DNA from: Ignavibacteria bacterium | GTDB taxonomy: Bacteria; Bacteroidota; Ignavibacteria; UBA10030; SZUA-254 | Assembly (NCBI GenBank): GCA_005877655.1 | Contig: VBOC01000156.1 | Coordinates: 1-10,151 of the forward strand | Direction of reading: 5' to 3' | DNA: 10,151 bases | Shown here: positions 9,077 to 10,151 of the stretch, one piece after another | Numbering within the stretch: position 1 is the stretch's first letter | Layout of the letters: each line of letters begins with the position of its first letter | The notes under the pieces: generated by a model | The model's input: only the letters and a program-made list of their open reading frames with translations | Databases searched by the model: none | Told to the model about the DNA's origin: nothing | Position numbers and translations under genes: made by a program

Positions 9077-10151
9077 CTACCGGATACTCAGTTCCAGTTT
9101 GGACTTCAGTTGGTGCACGAGGTTTCTCTGCACCGGATCGGTCGACATGCCGTCTTCCACCGTCTGATAGGCGTGAATGACGGTGCTGTGATCGCGGCCG
9201 CCAAAATGGAGTCCGATCGTTTTGAGCGATGAATTGGTCAATTCCTTCGTGAGGTACATCGCGATCTGCCGTGCGTTCACAATCTCCTGCTTCCGCGTCT
9301 TCGCCCGGATGAGGTCCTCCGGTATCCCCAGGTGTTCGCAGACGACATGCTGAATTTCCTCGACAGTGATATGGGTTCTGACTTCTCCGATGATTGAGCG
9401 GACGACTTCCCTTGCAAGTTCGAGATCGGTCTTCCGGTGGTTGATGGAAGACTTGGCGAGCAGAGAGATCAGGCAGCCTTCGAGTTGCCGGATATTCGAC
9501 GTGATGTTCAACGCGATAAATTCAACCACCTCATGGGGAAGCTCAACGCCGTTTTCGGCGCTCTTTTTCCAAAGGATCGCTATTCGCGTTTCGAGATCGG
9601 GAGGCTGGACATCTGCGGTGAGGCCGGATTGAAAACGCGATAGCAGACGCTCATTGAGTCCTTTCAGCTCCTTCGGCGGTTTGTCGCACGAAAGCACAAT
9701 TTGTTTGCCGAGCTGATAGAGCTCGTTGAACGTATGAAAGAATGTGTCTTGCGTCTTTTCCTTTCCGGCAAAGAACTGGATATCGTCGACGATGAGGATA
9801 TCCACGCGACGGTAAAAATTCGAGAATTCTGCTATGCGATCCTTCTGGATCGCCTCGACGAAATCGATCGTGAATTTTTCGCTCGAAACGTAGAGCACCC
9901 GCTTGCTTCTGTCGGACTGGAGCACATGGTTGCCGATCGCATGCACGAGGTGGGTTTTGCCCAGGCCGACGCCTCCGTATATAACCAGCGGATTGAACGA
10001 CGTTCCGCCCAGCGTGTTCGCCACCGCGAGCGCCGCCGCGCAGGCAAACTGATTGCTTTCCCCTTTGATATAATTTTGAAACGTATAACGCGGATTCAGT
10101 GAATGCACGCCCAGTTGTCTCGTCATAGCGCTGCCCGTGGCATCGGTTGGC
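9077..10151 (-). CDS. dnaA: Chromosomal replication initiator protein DnaA (5' end outside window)
   Basis: Only the C-terminal ~357 residues are present; the frame stays open to the window edge, so domain I and most of the linker are missing. Visible parts in order: LNPRYTFQNYIKG, which opens the AAA+ domain III; Walker A GGVGLGKT; Walker B ILIVDDIQFF; sensor 1 VLSCDKPP; and the arginine-finger region NERLLSRFQSGL. The helical domain IV carries the DNA-binding signature GGRDHSTVIHAYQTVE, which contacts DnaA boxes. The stop is TAG at 9077-9079. The internal ATG at 10126 is not the true start, because conserved domain III sequence begins immediately after it. It lies directly beside the candidate origin with a terminator between. 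Confidence 0.98.
   Translation of the reverse strand, partial: PTDATGSAMTRQLGVHSLNPRYTFQNYIKGESNQFACAAALAVANTLGGTSFNPLVIYGGVGLGKTHLVHAIGNHVLQSDRSKRVLYVSSEKFTIDFVEAIQKDRIAEFSNFYRRVDILIVDDIQFFAGKEKTQDTFFHTFNELYQLGKQIVLSCDKPPKELKGLNERLLSRFQSGLTADVQPPDLETRIAILWKKSAENGVELPHEVVEFIALNITSNIRQLEGCLISLLAKSSINHRKTDLELAREVVRSIIGEVRTHITVEEIQHVVCEHLGIPEDLIRAKTRKQEIVNARQIAMYLTKELTNSSLKTIGLHFGGRDHSTVIHAYQTVEDGMSTDPVQRNLVHQLKSKLELSIR

Overview
This is a bacterial chromosome-replication locus. Every gene reads on the minus strand. From high to low coordinates the order is dnaA (its 5' end is cut off by the window edge), a roughly 440-bp gap that looks like a replication origin, dnaN, recF, a small DUF721 gene, gyrB, a small orphan gene with a broken nucleotidyltransferase gene, gyrA, and a VapB/VapC-type toxin-antitoxin pair. 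The order dnaN-recF-DUF721-gyrB-gyrA, together with the protein style, suggests a member of the FCB group (Ignavibacteria/Chlorobi/Bacteroidota-like). This is inference from gene order and family feel; no search was run.

Region by region: 9077-10151 is dnaA domains III and IV, followed by a strong intrinsic terminator (9021-9050). 8639-9020 is non-coding. It holds four DnaA-box-like 9-mers, an AT-rich stretch and the dnaN promoter, as expected for oriC. 6077-8638 is dnaN-recF-DUF721, tightly packed. The DUF721 gene has no ATG, GTG or TTG start; its only good start is a CTG that overlaps the recF stop as CTGA. 3928-6080 is gyrB, which overlaps DUF721 by ATGA. It carries a long Lys/Glu-rich N-terminal extension and is broken near 4780 by an out-of-frame loss of about 88 bp. 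3524-3931 holds a 75-residue protein that overlaps gyrB by GTGA, then the two ends of a nucleotidyltransferase gene whose middle is missing. 893-3523 is an intact gyrA with a terminator-like hairpin after it. 9-710 is the toxin-antitoxin pair with its own promoter and a candidate operator.

DnaA opens the origin, the DnaN clamp tethers the polymerase, RecF works at stalled forks and gaps, and gyrase (GyrA2B2) removes the supercoils that replication makes. The parts that stand out are the damage and the accessory genes around gyrase: a frameshifted gyrB, a decayed toxin-like module between gyrB and gyrA, and a second, intact toxin-antitoxin module directly after gyrA. No CRISPR array, rRNA, tRNA or insertion sequence was seen.
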